A stretch of DNA of 33,243 nt from Thiotrichaceae bacterium (GTDB lineage Bacteria > Pseudomonadota > Gammaproteobacteria > Beggiatoales > Beggiatoaceae). Below the pieces are notes generated by a model. That model was not told where the DNA came from and made no database searches. It saw nothing but the letters and a program-made list of their open reading frames with translations. The stretch's first letter is position 1. The number at the start of each line of letters is the position of its first letter. Of this stretch, positions 1 to 8,178 are shown piece after piece. The stretch lies in contig JADGDF010000032.1 of NCBI GenBank assembly GCA_016745055.1, positions 1 to 33,243 on the forward strand, in the 5' to 3' direction. The position numbers were made by a program, and so were the translations under genes.

Positions 1-90
1 AGACTTTGGAAAAACTGCGAAAGAAACCTCAATTTTAGTCTACAATTCGTTATGCTAGCTTGTTTGGCTATCATTCTAAAAAAACTTTAA
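1..90 (+). pseudogene. C-terminal end of IS5-family transposase (partial)
   Basis: Frame 1 reads the last 29 residues of a DDE transposase and stops with TAA at 88-90. It begins RLWKNCERNLNFSLQF and ends LAIILKKL, matching the C-terminus of the transposase at 29408-30156 with only a few substitutions. The catalytic part lies outside the window, so it cannot be judged whether this copy is active. Confidence 0.8.
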
Positions 91-98
91 ACAGGTTC
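1..98 (+). mobile_element. Right end of an IS5-family insertion sequence (partial, cut by window edge)
   Basis: The first 98 bases are a diverged copy of the end of the complete element at 29400-30208, in the opposite orientation. The terminal inverted repeat 'ACTTTAAACAGGTTC' ends at 98 and is followed by TTA (99-101), the same target triplet that flanks the complete copy. The rest of the element lies to the left of the window, so its completeness is unknown. Confidence 0.85.
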
Positions 99-113
99 TT
101 AGGATTTTGAATG

Positions 114-163
114 TAGGAGTGCGGAATTTATTCTGCATGAGCAAAACAAGTTTCACACTCCTA
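114..163. terminator. Possible stem-loop downstream of the qmo-hdr operon
   Basis: TAGGAGTG (114-121) pairs with CACTCCTA (156-163), and the loop holds a smaller hairpin (GCGGAAT/ATTCTGC, 121-136). It lies 26 bases beyond the hdrB stop on the minus strand. No clear U-tract follows, so termination is only a guess; it may instead be a small repeat next to the IS end. Confidence 0.3.
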
Positions 164-188
164 AATGATTTAATTCTTGTTAACTATT

Positions 189-1082
189 CTACTTCGCAAT
201 TTCTGCTAATTTCTTGGCAGGAATAATTTGACCATCTAAAGCAGAATCTTTTGCAGATTTACCGTAAGCAACACTGATTAAAGTACTGTAATAGACAACA
301 GGTATGTTAAATTTTGTGCCATATTTGGCATTGATATGATCTTGATAGACTTCTGTATTCATTTGACAGACAGGACATGGTGTGACTATCATGTCTGCAC
401 CACCGTCGTGCGCAGCTTCCAAAATGTCCTTAATTAATACTTGTGCTTTTTCTGGTTCAGAAAAGGCTAATGCACCACCGCAACAAGATACTTTTTTATC
501 GTAGTCTTGCAAAGGATCTGCGCCCAAAGTTTCCACCAACTTGTCCAAATACTTGGGATTTTCAAAAGATTCTCCCACAATACCAAAAGGACGGTTGGTT
601 TGACAACCGACATAACCCGCAATCTTGATGCCTTCCAAAGGTTTAGTCACACCACTTTTGAGCTGATCATAACCAATATCTTCAATCAATACTTCAACCA
701 TGTGACGGATTTGTTTGTCGCCTTTGATGTGCAATCCACCTTCTTTTAAGGCTTCATTGATATCGGTCATGGTTTGAGGATCATCATGCACTCGTTCCTG
801 AGCTTCGCGAGTGGCTAACCAACACGCTGCGCAAGTGGCAACAATATCCTGGCCAGGATGGGCCTGTTCTGACAACGCAATATTACGCGCAGATAAAGCA
901 ATACGAGGCAATTCTCCACCGCCACTGTAACCAATAGACGCAGAGCAACAATTCCAATCTGGAATATCGTTGAGTTTTATATCCAACGCATCACACATGC
1001 TGTTGACAGAGCGTTGGTAATTGTAAGAAGAGGCACCCTTTTGGGAAGAGCAGCCTGGATAAAATGAGTATTCTTTTGCCAT
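189..1082 (-). CDS. hdrB: HdrB-like heterodisulfide reductase subunit B (CCG-domain protein) of a Qmo/Hdr complex
   Basis: A 297-residue cytoplasmic protein with two cysteine-rich CCG domains of the HdrB type. The first has C11, C45-C46, C84 and C87; the second has C160, C200-C201, C236 and C239. In characterised HdrB such motifs bind two non-cubane [4Fe-4S] clusters that carry out or mimic disulfide reduction. ATG at 1082 is preceded by AGGAG, which overlaps the hdrC stop (TAG), leaving a 9-base gap, so hdrC and hdrB are translationally linked. It is the last gene of qmoA-qmoB-hdrC-hdrB. From known systems (clostridial sulfate reducers with QmoAB-HdrCB) it is inferred to replace, with HdrC, the membrane subunit QmoC. 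The true electron partner is unknown. Confidence 0.9.
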   Translation of the reverse strand: MAKEYSFYPGCSSQKGASSYNYQRSVNSMCDALDIKLNDIPDWNCCSASIGYSGGGELPRIALSARNIALSEQAHPGQDIVATCAACWLATREAQERVHDDPQTMTDINEALKEGGLHIKGDKQIRHMVEVLIEDIGYDQLKSGVTKPLEGIKIAGYVGCQTNRPFGIVGESFENPKYLDKLVETLGADPLQDYDKKVSCCGGALAFSEPEKAQVLIKDILEAAHDGGADMIVTPCPVCQMNTEVYQDHINAKYGTKFNIPVVYYSTLISVAYGKSAKDSALDGQIIPAKKLAEIAK

Positions 1083-1091
1083 ATGCGTCTC

Positions 1092-1718
1092 CTAACCTGA
1101 GAATTGGGCGGCTTTAGCTTCTTCAATTTGCCGTGCTTTGTCTAAAATGGCGTGGAAACCTTTAATATCTTTACAGCCATGCCCACCAACCATTTCTACG
1201 GGTGTCATGCGTTTGGTCTTCCACATACCCAAACCAATTTTTTGCATTTTGAGCGAAGTTTTAATGCCTTCACCAATGCCATTCATGAAATACAAGGCCA
1301 ATCCAAGTTTGAGTTCATTGACTCGACCTTTTTTGTAAAGGTTATCCCAGAATTTTTGTGAAAATTTAACGGTCGGTTGTTCTTTAGGCGCAATTCCCAA
1401 ACGTTTACCATAATGTGCTAAACCATGCATAATATGAGTAATAGGCAGGCCGCGCGGACAACGGGCAATACAGTTGTAGCAAGAGGTGCAAAACCACATG
1501 GAACTGGAACCCAACACTTCATCTCGTTTGTTAGCACGAATCATCATGAAGATTTCCTGAGGAGGATGTTCCCAGTGGGGTCCCATAGGGCAACTGCCTG
1601 CGCACACACCACATTGCATGCACATGCGCACCCATTCACCCTCTTCAACATTGGCCGTAACTTCACGCAGGAAATTGTTACGATAGCGTTCTTTCATTTG
1701 TGTGTTTAAATCGGACAT
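1092..1718 (-). CDS. hdrC: HdrC-like ferredoxin subunit
   Basis: A 208-residue protein with two CxxCxxCxxxCP [4Fe-4S] motifs, C33/C36/C39/C43 and C77/C80/C83/C87, as in HdrC. No transmembrane helices are visible, unlike QmoC, which fuses an HdrC-like part to a cytochrome b-type membrane domain. It should wire electrons between QmoAB and HdrB in the cytoplasm. AAGGAG lies just upstream of the ATG at 1718. The 3' end abuts hdrB with its stop inside the hdrB ribosome site. It is separated from qmoB by about 418 bases of decayed and repeat DNA, so it may be transcribed less efficiently than qmoAB or from an extra promoter; none was recognised. Confidence 0.9.
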   Translation of the reverse strand: MSDLNTQMKERYRNNFLREVTANVEEGEWVRMCMQCGVCAGSCPMGPHWEHPPQEIFMMIRANKRDEVLGSSSMWFCTSCYNCIARCPRGLPITHIMHGLAHYGKRLGIAPKEQPTVKFSQKFWDNLYKKGRVNELKLGLALYFMNGIGEGIKTSLKMQKIGLGMWKTKRMTPVEMVGGHGCKDIKGFHAILDKARQIEEAKAAQFSG

Positions 1719-1768
1719 CGGTATCTCCTTGAGTATTCAGGAGTCAGAATTCAGAATCCAGCATGTTA

Positions 1769-1972
1769 TTAATATGTAAGGCTTTTCATGTAAGTAGACA
1801 ATAATTTGCTAACTTCTTCAAGTTGCACCATGAATTCATGTGTCTCGCCGTACCCTAAATCTTTTGTCAGAATAAGAGTAGTGGCGACATTCTTCCAATG
1901 AACCCTGTGCCATGTTCAGGTATTTTAAATTTATCTGGCACTGTTCGCTTTTTAAAGCCTTCAGCATATTTT
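1769..1972 (-). pseudogene. Decayed four-helix-bundle (S23 / 23S rRNA intervening-sequence type) protein
   Basis: Three minus-strand frames read in turn as consecutive parts of a four-helix-bundle protein: YAEGFKKRTVPDKFK, then KYLNMAQGSLEECRHY, then LILTKDLGYGETHEF continuing through VQLEEVSKLLSTYMKSL to a TAA at 1769-1771. The order and motifs (AEGF.RR, F..YL..AQGSL.E, LEEV.K.L) fit the family. At least two frameshifts separate the blocks, and the N-terminal helix is replaced by the palindromic repeat at 1973-2095. It is non-functional. It sits inside the qmo-hdr operon, between qmoB and hdrC. The assignment is from motif memory, without a database search. Confidence 0.6.
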
Positions 1973-2131
1973 TTCTCGTTACCAAGCTCTGCTTGGTAAT
2001 GCCTGTCAGCAAAGTTCTGCTTTGTGGGAAGCAGAGCTTCCCATGCAGACACTCTCAAACAGAGTTTGGGAGCGAGCTTGACACTTAACCTCTCTAAAAA
2101 ACAACTGAATTCTGTATTCTGCATTCTAAAT
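1973..2131. repeat. Palindromic dispersed-repeat insert between qmoB and hdrC
   Basis: The segment contains nested palindromes such as GGGAAGCAGAGCTTCCC (2027-2043) and CAAACAGAGTTTGGGAG, with related blocks around AAGCTCTGCTTGG. Its outer flank (about 2103-2131, AATTCTGTATTCTGCATTCT) is an imperfect inverted copy of 1731-1764 (CAGAATTCAGAATCCAG). It resembles mobile miniature repeats common in filamentous sulfur bacteria and cyanobacteria. An 85-residue frame through it (1867-2124) is low-complexity and is not treated as a gene. Confidence 0.5.
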
Positions 2132-2136
2132 ACTGC

Positions 2137-4371
2137 TTAAAACTTAAATGGACTCATCCCAATTTTTTCAATGGTATCAGCCATATCATTGATAATGGTT
2201 GGCACCCGATCAATATCGGTAATCGCAATTTCAAAAATTTGTACCCGCTCAGTTTCCAGGTTTAACTGCTTGAGCGTATCATCGACTTTGGACATACGGA
2301 TATGTGCCAGTTCAGAGCCTTTTACAAAGTGACATTGGTAATCTTCATCCTTGCGACAGCCCATTAACATCACGCCATCATAGCCGCTATTTAAAGCATC
2401 AGTCACGAAAATAGTATTAACTGATCCCAGACAACGCACAGGAATAATCCGCACAAAGGCACTGTATTCCATATGATTCATGCCTGCCATGTCTAAGGCT
2501 GGATAAGCATCGTTTTCACAGGCTAATACTAAAATACGTGGTTTTTCATCAAATTCTTCAGGGACGTCGACAGCCTTAATTTGTTGGCCAACGGAATCAA
2601 CTGAATAGTTTTTGAAAGAAATTACCCGAACCGGACATGCGCCCATACACGTACCACAACGACGACAACGTCCTTCATTAAATTGAGGATAACGTTGTTC
2701 ATCTTCGTTAATCGCACCAAAAGGGCATTCCACTGTACAGCGTTTACATTGCGTACAGCCTTCTTTACGGAAGTCTGGGAAACTTAAATCACCAGAACGA
2801 GGATGAGCTGCGCGACCCTGAGCTGCATTTTCTAATGCCTGAATGGCCTTCATGGCAGCACCGGCAGCATCATCTTGCGCTTGTTTCATGTCCATTGGAC
2901 GACGCACAGGGCCTGCACTATAAATACCAGTACGGCGCGTTTCATAAGGGAAACAAATGTAATGCGAATCCGTGAAACCATGCACTAACTGAGGAATGTC
3001 CGGGCCTTGACGATAATCCAATTTTAAAATTGCATCATTAGCGTCATATCTTGGTTTGGGTTCTACTGGTTGGCCATTTTCATCTTCAGTCTGCACATCA
3101 TCAATATTTACCCCAGAATTGGGTACCATGCCGGTAGCTAAAACCACTAAATCCACGTCAGTGCTGGTTTCTTCGTCTAAGATCAAGTCCTGCATTTTAA
3201 CAGTTAAACTGCCACCATTAGCCGTGACTTCTTTGACCTGGCTTTTGGTGAAAGTCACCCCATTATCTTGACCTGCGCGATAGAAATCTTCACCACCCGC
3301 CCCTGGTGTCCGTAAATCGCTAAAGGCAATGATGGTATCCACTTGTGGATTTTGGTTTTTGAAGTACAAAGCCTGTTTAATACTGGTTAAACAGCAGTGG
3401 CCAGAACAATAAGGCAGTTCACCTTCTTTATCGCTGCGTTGACCCGCGCATTGTACAAATAAAACACTTTGCACTTCTTTACCATCAGAAGGCCGTTTAA
3501 TCGCACCACCATTAGCTTCTTTTGCCAGTTTTTCCAAGCCTAATTGATCAACCACATCAGGCGTGCTGCCATAAGCCAAATGGCTCAGTTGGTTTGCATC
3601 ATAAGGATTGAAACCAGTGGCTTGAACAATGGCACCAAACTTTTCGGTGACGTTGCTACCCTCTTTGTTGATTTCAGCTTCAAAACGACCGGGAGCACCA
3701 CTGGTACTGGCTAAGGTTGATTTTAGATGAACCGTTACTTTATCATTAGATTCAATTTGAGCAATTAACGCTTCAACGCCAGTATCTTGAGGCGCTGCAA
3801 ACGGTGCTACCACAGGAATACGTTTAAAATGGCGTGCAGCCATTCCGCCTAAGTTTTCGCTTTTTTCAACAATGGAGACACTATAACCTGCCTTAGCAGA
3901 TTCCAACGCAGCCGTCATACCAGTGATACCACCGCCTACCACTAAAATACGGTCATTGCGCTCTTGCTCACCACTGTTTTCTGGCAATTCCATGTATTTA
4001 ATTTCAGCACAGACCATGCGTATATAGTCATCTGCCATTTCCTGCGTTGTTTCTTTGGCTTCATCAGTATCCGGACGAACCCAAATGACGCCTTCGCGCA
4101 AATTTGCACGGCCTATGGCAACATTATCAAAGCTGAATGCTTCTGTTTTTGCGCGTCTGGAGCAGGCTGCAATAGCCATGTGAGTCACTTCACCGCCATC
4201 AACGTCAGCTTGAATCATGGCAATGCCATCTTGGCTACACAAAAAATCGTGTTGTTTAGCGAAAGCCACTTTACCTTCGCGTGTGGCTATCATTGCTAAT
4301 TGATCTGCATTTAAGCGATCGCCGATGCCACAGCCTTTACAAATATAAGCACCTAGTTTCTTATCTGCCAT
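2137..4371 (-). CDS. qmoB: QmoB-like flavoprotein: HdrA-type FAD/ferredoxin protein fused to an MvhD-like domain
   Basis: A 744-residue protein. The N-terminus carries a CxxC pair (CKGCG, about residue 11). An FAD-binding Rossmann motif (VVGGGITGMTAA) sits near residue 145 and ends in the HdrA-type region with a cysteine-rich 'YCSGHCC' segment. Two CxxCxxCxxxCP ferredoxin motifs follow (about 537-548 and 567-578). The last ~135 residues resemble MvhD, including 'ACENDAYPALD' and 'MLMGCRKDEDYQCHF'. This order is typical of QmoB. In the family it moves electrons between quinone-linked or soluble carriers and APS reductase; in a sulfur oxidiser the direction would be from sulfite oxidation. It starts 3 bases after the qmoA stop, so the two are co-translated. 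Confidence 0.92.
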   Translation of the reverse strand: MADKKLGAYICKGCGIGDRLNADQLAMIATREGKVAFAKQHDFLCSQDGIAMIQADVDGGEVTHMAIAACSRRAKTEAFSFDNVAIGRANLREGVIWVRPDTDEAKETTQEMADDYIRMVCAEIKYMELPENSGEQERNDRILVVGGGITGMTAALESAKAGYSVSIVEKSENLGGMAARHFKRIPVVAPFAAPQDTGVEALIAQIESNDKVTVHLKSTLASTSGAPGRFEAEINKEGSNVTEKFGAIVQATGFNPYDANQLSHLAYGSTPDVVDQLGLEKLAKEANGGAIKRPSDGKEVQSVLFVQCAGQRSDKEGELPYCSGHCCLTSIKQALYFKNQNPQVDTIIAFSDLRTPGAGGEDFYRAGQDNGVTFTKSQVKEVTANGGSLTVKMQDLILDEETSTDVDLVVLATGMVPNSGVNIDDVQTEDENGQPVEPKPRYDANDAILKLDYRQGPDIPQLVHGFTDSHYICFPYETRRTGIYSAGPVRRPMDMKQAQDDAAGAAMKAIQALENAAQGRAAHPRSGDLSFPDFRKEGCTQCKRCTVECPFGAINEDEQRYPQFNEGRCRRCGTCMGACPVRVISFKNYSVDSVGQQIKAVDVPEEFDEKPRILVLACENDAYPALDMAGMNHMEYSAFVRIIPVRCLGSVNTIFVTDALNSGYDGVMLMGCRKDEDYQCHFVKGSELAHIRMSKVDDTLKQLNLETERVQIFEIAITDIDRVPTIINDMADTIEKIGMSPFKF

Positions 4372-4374
4372 TGA

Positions 4375-5658
4375 TTAAGCCTCCGCTGCCGCTACTTGAT
4401 TAACCACTTGAATTGCGCGTAAGGCACAACCCGTTGCACTTTGAGCAGCCCGATTCACATCTAATGCATCTGAAGCGCAACCTGCGGCAAACATACCGCT
4501 TTCTGGATCAGCTTCAATAAAGCCATGCTCGTTGACATTCACATTTAAGCCCAAGGACTGGAAGTCAACACTGGGTTGCATTCCAATAGCCAATACCACT
4601 AATTCATGTGGATTACTGTAACGGTGATAACCTTCCGTATCCACCCCATTTAAAATAGGATTGCCTGTTGCTTTGTCTAAGGTAATATTTGCAACTTTAG
4701 ATTTGGTAAAAGAAATATTGCTATCGTTTTTAACTTTGCGGTAAAAATCTTCAAAACGGTCAATGGCACGAATATCAATATAATAAACCGTTGCTTTACC
4801 GTCATCTCCATATTTTTCACGCACATAAGTGCATTGTTTCAACGTTGCCATGCAACAAATACGGGAGCAATGTTTTAAATAATTTTGGTCGCGTGATCCC
4901 GCGCATTGGATAAATGCTATATCTTTGGCTTCTTTACCATCAGAAGGACGTAAAATTTTACCACCCGTCGGACCAAAGGGATCCATCATGCGTTCGAGTT
5001 CTACGCTGGTAATGACATTGGGGTTACGGTCATAGGCATAAGGCTGAATTTTATTGGCATCAAACGGTTGCCAACCAGTTGCCCACACAATGGCACCCAC
5101 ATTTAAAGTTATTTCTTCTTCTTGCATGTCAAGATTGACTGCATCATATTTACAAGCTTCTTTTGCTTTATCTGCATCTGCAGTGCCGATGAGACGTGGA
5201 TCGATGACGTAACGTTGAGGATAAGCCATATTAAAAGTCAAATAGGCCCCTTTACGTTTGCTTAATCCATATTGAAATTCGTCATCAAACTCTGTTTCGA
5301 CAACCTTGCTGCATTCGCCGCAAGCTGTACAGTTTTCATTAATATAACGAGGGGAAACTTTAACTTTAACGCTATAATTTCCTCTATCACCACTGACTTC
5401 AGCGACTTCTGCCATCGTCACTACTTTAAGATGACGATTGGCTTTAATACGTCTAAAATTAATTTCCATCCCACAGGTTGGAAAGCACAGCTTGGGGAAA
5501 TATTTATATAGCTGAGAGACGCGCCCGCCGAGATAAGGATTTTTCTCAAGCAAAATCACGTCTTTGCCGCATTCCGCAGCTTCAAGAGCAGCAGTCATGC
5601 CGCTAATTCCCCCACCGACAACTAAAATAGTCTGGTTGGTTGCGACAATATCTGTCAT
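4375..5658 (-). CDS. qmoA: QmoA-like HdrA-type flavoprotein
   Basis: A 427-residue protein. The start is placed at the ATG at 5658 because GTGGAGAAAACC just upstream supplies a GGAG ribosome site; an in-frame GTG at 5670 is part of that site. Features are a FAD Rossmann motif VVGGGISGMTAALEAA near the N-terminus, the HdrA/QmoA signature FPTCGMEINFRR, a short cysteine cluster ENCTACGEC, and the cysteine segment HCSRICCMATLKQ. The cysteine cluster ends KVVETE, so the fourth cysteine expected in a classic CxxCxxCxxxCP cluster is valine here. First gene of qmoA-qmoB-hdrC-hdrB. No aprBA genes lie next to it: the upstream neighbour is on the other strand. Confidence 0.92.
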   Translation of the reverse strand: MTDIVATNQTILVVGGGISGMTAALEAAECGKDVILLEKNPYLGGRVSQLYKYFPKLCFPTCGMEINFRRIKANRHLKVVTMAEVAEVSGDRGNYSVKVKVSPRYINENCTACGECSKVVETEFDDEFQYGLSKRKGAYLTFNMAYPQRYVIDPRLIGTADADKAKEACKYDAVNLDMQEEEITLNVGAIVWATGWQPFDANKIQPYAYDRNPNVITSVELERMMDPFGPTGGKILRPSDGKEAKDIAFIQCAGSRDQNYLKHCSRICCMATLKQCTYVREKYGDDGKATVYYIDIRAIDRFEDFYRKVKNDSNISFTKSKVANITLDKATGNPILNGVDTEGYHRYSNPHELVVLAIGMQPSVDFQSLGLNVNVNEHGFIEADPESGMFAAGCASDALDVNRAAQSATGCALRAIQVVNQVAAAEA

Positions 5659-5697
5659 GGTTTTCTCCACAAATTTAGGTCTTTTGGGACTTTTAAG

Positions 5698-5726
5698 ACA
5701 ATATTAGCATACGCTGTTATAGTCAA
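5698..5726 (-). promoter_or_regulatory. Candidate sigma-70 promoter for the qmo-hdr operon
   Basis: On the minus strand, TTGACT (5726-5721) is followed after 17 bases by TATTGT (5703-5698). The expected start would give a leader of about 30 bases before the qmoA ATG at 5658. Spacing is ideal and the -35 is near consensus; the -10 matches four of six positions. It is the only convincing pair seen upstream of qmoA. Confidence 0.5.
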
Positions 5727-5764
5727 ATACGCTACTGATAAGTAATTATGCGTCTATCCATATT

Positions 5765-6051
5765 TTAAATCTCAGAGAAGATTTGTTCTATGTGTTTGTA
5801 GATATTTTTAGGTACTTCTTCAGCAAACTTTATATTATAACATTTAAATATTATGATTCATCCAATGCCTAAAAACCGATAACTTTTAGATTATTAGACG
5901 ATTCTTATATCAACAACCTTATATCTCTAAATTTCCACCTGCTTTGAATATAATTTCCACTCTGTATTACTACTGCTTTATTTGGTGTAACACTAACATT
6001 ACCAAAATTTTTAGTCTCTATATACATTAATGGTTTAATTTTTTCATCCAT
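5765..6051 (-). pseudogene. Remnant of a small unidentified gene
   Basis: On the minus strand an ATG at 6051 opens 48 codons (begins MDEKIKPLMYIETKNFGNVS) ending at a TAA at 5905-5907. Further down, another frame reads SKSYRFLGIG, a stop, then a coding-looking tail containing KFAEEVPKNIYKHIEQ that ends at a TAA at 5765-5767. The two parts together look like one ~95-residue gene broken by a frameshift and stops. No good ribosome site precedes the ATG. I do not recognise the family. The 5' part could also be a short live ORF. This fills most of the gap between qmoA and the next gene. Confidence 0.35.
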
Positions 6052-6068
6052 GTTACGTGTAATGTAAC
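6052..6068. promoter_or_regulatory. Short palindrome upstream of the secreted repeat protein
   Basis: GTTAC, seven bases, GTAAC forms an interrupted palindrome 48 bases before the ATG at 6116. Its position is compatible with an operator, but nothing else supports that. Confidence 0.25.
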
Positions 6069-6115
6069 GTATTTTTATGTTCTAATAATTCTGATAACTT
6101 TAGAGGAGAAAGGTA

Positions 6116-8110
6116 ATGTTGACACTTTCGATCAAAAAAGCATTATTCCCAACTGTTTTAATTGCAAGCCTGCTTTACCCTTGGGGCAGTCAGGCGGCAA
6201 ATAGTTCCAAATCGTTATGTGATTTAGCCATATTAACAGGTGGAACTTGCGTTGTTTTACCCTCCACCAATCAAAATTCCGAAGACTGGCAATCTAAATT
6301 CGTTAATGCGGTCACCACCGCTTTAATCGTCGCGCAAACAACAGTAAACAAAAATAATGGTATTCCACCTGTTACTCAACCTCCAGAACCAGGTGGTGGA
6401 ATAACTATAACAAATCCATCACCCGTTGCTGCTCGTTACAACTTAAACGTAGATATTTCAGGTCAGGGTTCTGTAGTTCCACAGCCAGGCACCCCAGTGT
6501 TTATTAATTGTGGCGCAGATTGCAGTGAAACTGACATTGAAGAAGGGACTCTCATTGGTTTGGTAGCTAAACCTGCTTCAGGCTACACTTTCAATGGGTG
6601 GGGAGGCAGTTGCCAAAATTCAGACAGCGAAATCACCTTTGCTGTTAATCAGCATATGAACTGTACTGCAAATTTTCTTGAAATAGGAAGCACTCCTAAC
6701 AGCAATAATAACTCTGGCAACAATGGAATCATCATTCCATCTTCCGAAACCGGTTCTGCAGGCGTTTACTTTTTATTATCTGGCGAACAATTCAGAGAAT
6801 ATACCTCCTTCGTCAGAATTACCAACATCACCAATCAACAAATCACGGTTAGCGCAACCTTGCGTGATGAAACAGGGCAAGTTTTGGGACAAGCCAATGT
6901 CCCCATGTTAACCTTGGATGCACAAGCAACTGAGGGGGTAAGTATGGTCAACCTTCAGAGCTTACTCAGTAGCCCCAATTGGAACGGTGCAGCTTGGTTA
7001 GAAGTCTCAGCACCTACAGATAGCATCCGCATGATGAACATGTTACGCAGCCCAAATACCACCCTCACAGATTTAAGTTTGCTGGAAAATAATTTAGCGT
7101 ATAACCTGCCAAGTTCGACCAACCAATTGGATGAAATGTTCCTTATTCTCGCTAATCCAACCGATGACAGTATGCTAGACATTACAGCGACTGTGTACAA
7201 CAAAGACGGTCAAGTACAAGGCAATGAACATGGATTATTAGCCGCAGAACTTGCACCTAAATCTATGACAATTATTACTTCCAGTATGTTAGAGCAAATG
7301 CTTGAAACGCCTCCTTGGACAGGTCGTGCTTGGCTCAAAATTACCAGTGATCATCAAGAGTTAAAATTAATGGATTTACTGATGAGCAAATCCTCAGCCA
7401 CCATTACCAACATGAGCAGTGCTGCGGATAACGCTTTAAATAACTTACCCGGCACAACTAATGGCAATGGTGATACTGCCTTTATCAGAATCATTAACAC
7501 CACAGGAAACACCTTACTCGTCCGTGGCACTTTATACCACAAAGACGGTTATATCCTAGGTGATGAAGACAGTGTACTTGTTGCAGCCTTACCACCTTAT
7601 TCCACTTATGGAATAAACATGGCAGAACTTGAAACCAAGGTCAATACGGCACCGTGGACAGGAAGAGCGAGATTAGTATTAACCGTCCCCCCTTCGGGTG
7701 TCAAACTCGCTGCAGCGATTCGCAGTCCTTCTGGTACGATTACCAATGCCAGCGCGGTTGCAACCACGCATGTCTTGTACAATATTCCAGGCTCAATTAA
7801 TGGTAACAATGACATTGGTTTTGTTCGCATTACCAATCCAGGTAATCATCCTGTTCAAGTAAAAGCTACTTTATATCATATGGATGGGACAGCACTGGGT
7901 AGCCCAGACGTTGTTTTAATTGATTCACTGCAACCTGCGAAAACAGAAGGACTTTCCATTACCCAACTTGAAACCCTATTTGGCACCCCACCTTGGACAG
8001 GGCGCGCCCGTTTAGTGATTACGTCACCCACCAGCAACATCCAATTGATGATGATGGTTAGAACCGAAGGGAATACTCTGACCAATCTGAGTGGGATGGT
8101 GGGGAATTAA
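6116..8110 (+). CDS. Secreted protein with InlB-type domain and four ~110-residue beta repeats
   Basis: A 664-residue protein with ribosome site GAGGAGAAAGG and a clear signal peptide (KK, then ALFPTVLIASLLYPWGSQAA). Residues about 105-190 form a divergent InlB B-repeat: 'SGQGSVVPQPG..' and 'GYTFNGWGGSC', with Cys pairs in CGADC and GSC..C. A Ser/Asn-rich linker follows. About 215-664 is four homologous units with core motifs 'F(V/I)RI.N', 'TLYH.DG..LG' and 'PWTGRARLVIT', ending in a methionine-rich 'LMMMVR...TLTNLSG'. Units 3 and 4 are most alike. Function is unknown; a cell-surface or matrix adhesive role is inferred from the architecture. A broken duplicate of its last third lies at 24971-25457. 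Confidence 0.85.
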   Translation: MLTLSIKKALFPTVLIASLLYPWGSQAANSSKSLCDLAILTGGTCVVLPSTNQNSEDWQSKFVNAVTTALIVAQTTVNKNNGIPPVTQPPEPGGGITITNPSPVAARYNLNVDISGQGSVVPQPGTPVFINCGADCSETDIEEGTLIGLVAKPASGYTFNGWGGSCQNSDSEITFAVNQHMNCTANFLEIGSTPNSNNNSGNNGIIIPSSETGSAGVYFLLSGEQFREYTSFVRITNITNQQITVSATLRDETGQVLGQANVPMLTLDAQATEGVSMVNLQSLLSSPNWNGAAWLEVSAPTDSIRMMNMLRSPNTTLTDLSLLENNLAYNLPSSTNQLDEMFLILANPTDDSMLDITATVYNKDGQVQGNEHGLLAAELAPKSMTIITSSMLEQMLETPPWTGRAWLKITSDHQELKLMDLLMSKSSATITNMSSAADNALNNLPGTTNGNGDTAFIRIINTTGNTLLVRGTLYHKDGYILGDEDSVLVAALPPYSTYGINMAELETKVNTAPWTGRARLVLTVPPSGVKLAAAIRSPSGTITNASAVATTHVLYNIPGSINGNNDIGFVRITNPGNHPVQVKATLYHMDGTALGSPDVVLIDSLQPAKTEGLSITQLETLFGTPPWTGRARLVITSPTSNIQLMMMVRTEGNTLTNLSGMVGN

Positions 8111-8143
8111 TACATTGAAAATTTAGTAGTTTTAATCTAAAAA

Positions 8144-8178
8144 CGGGATAAACGCATCGATTTTGTATGTTTATCTCG
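8144..8178. terminator. Bidirectional stem-loop terminator between convergent genes
   Basis: CGGGATAAAC (8144-8153) pairs with GTTTATCTCG (8169-8178), ten pairs including one G-U, with A/T runs on both sides. It lies between the secreted repeat protein (plus) and the HNH gene (minus) and overlaps the last codons of the HNH gene. Confidence 0.55.

Noticed and set aside
1867-2124. 85-residue minus-strand open frame in the qmoB-hdrC gap
   Set aside because: It runs through a palindromic repeat and into one frame of a decayed gene; no ribosome site and no coherent domain.
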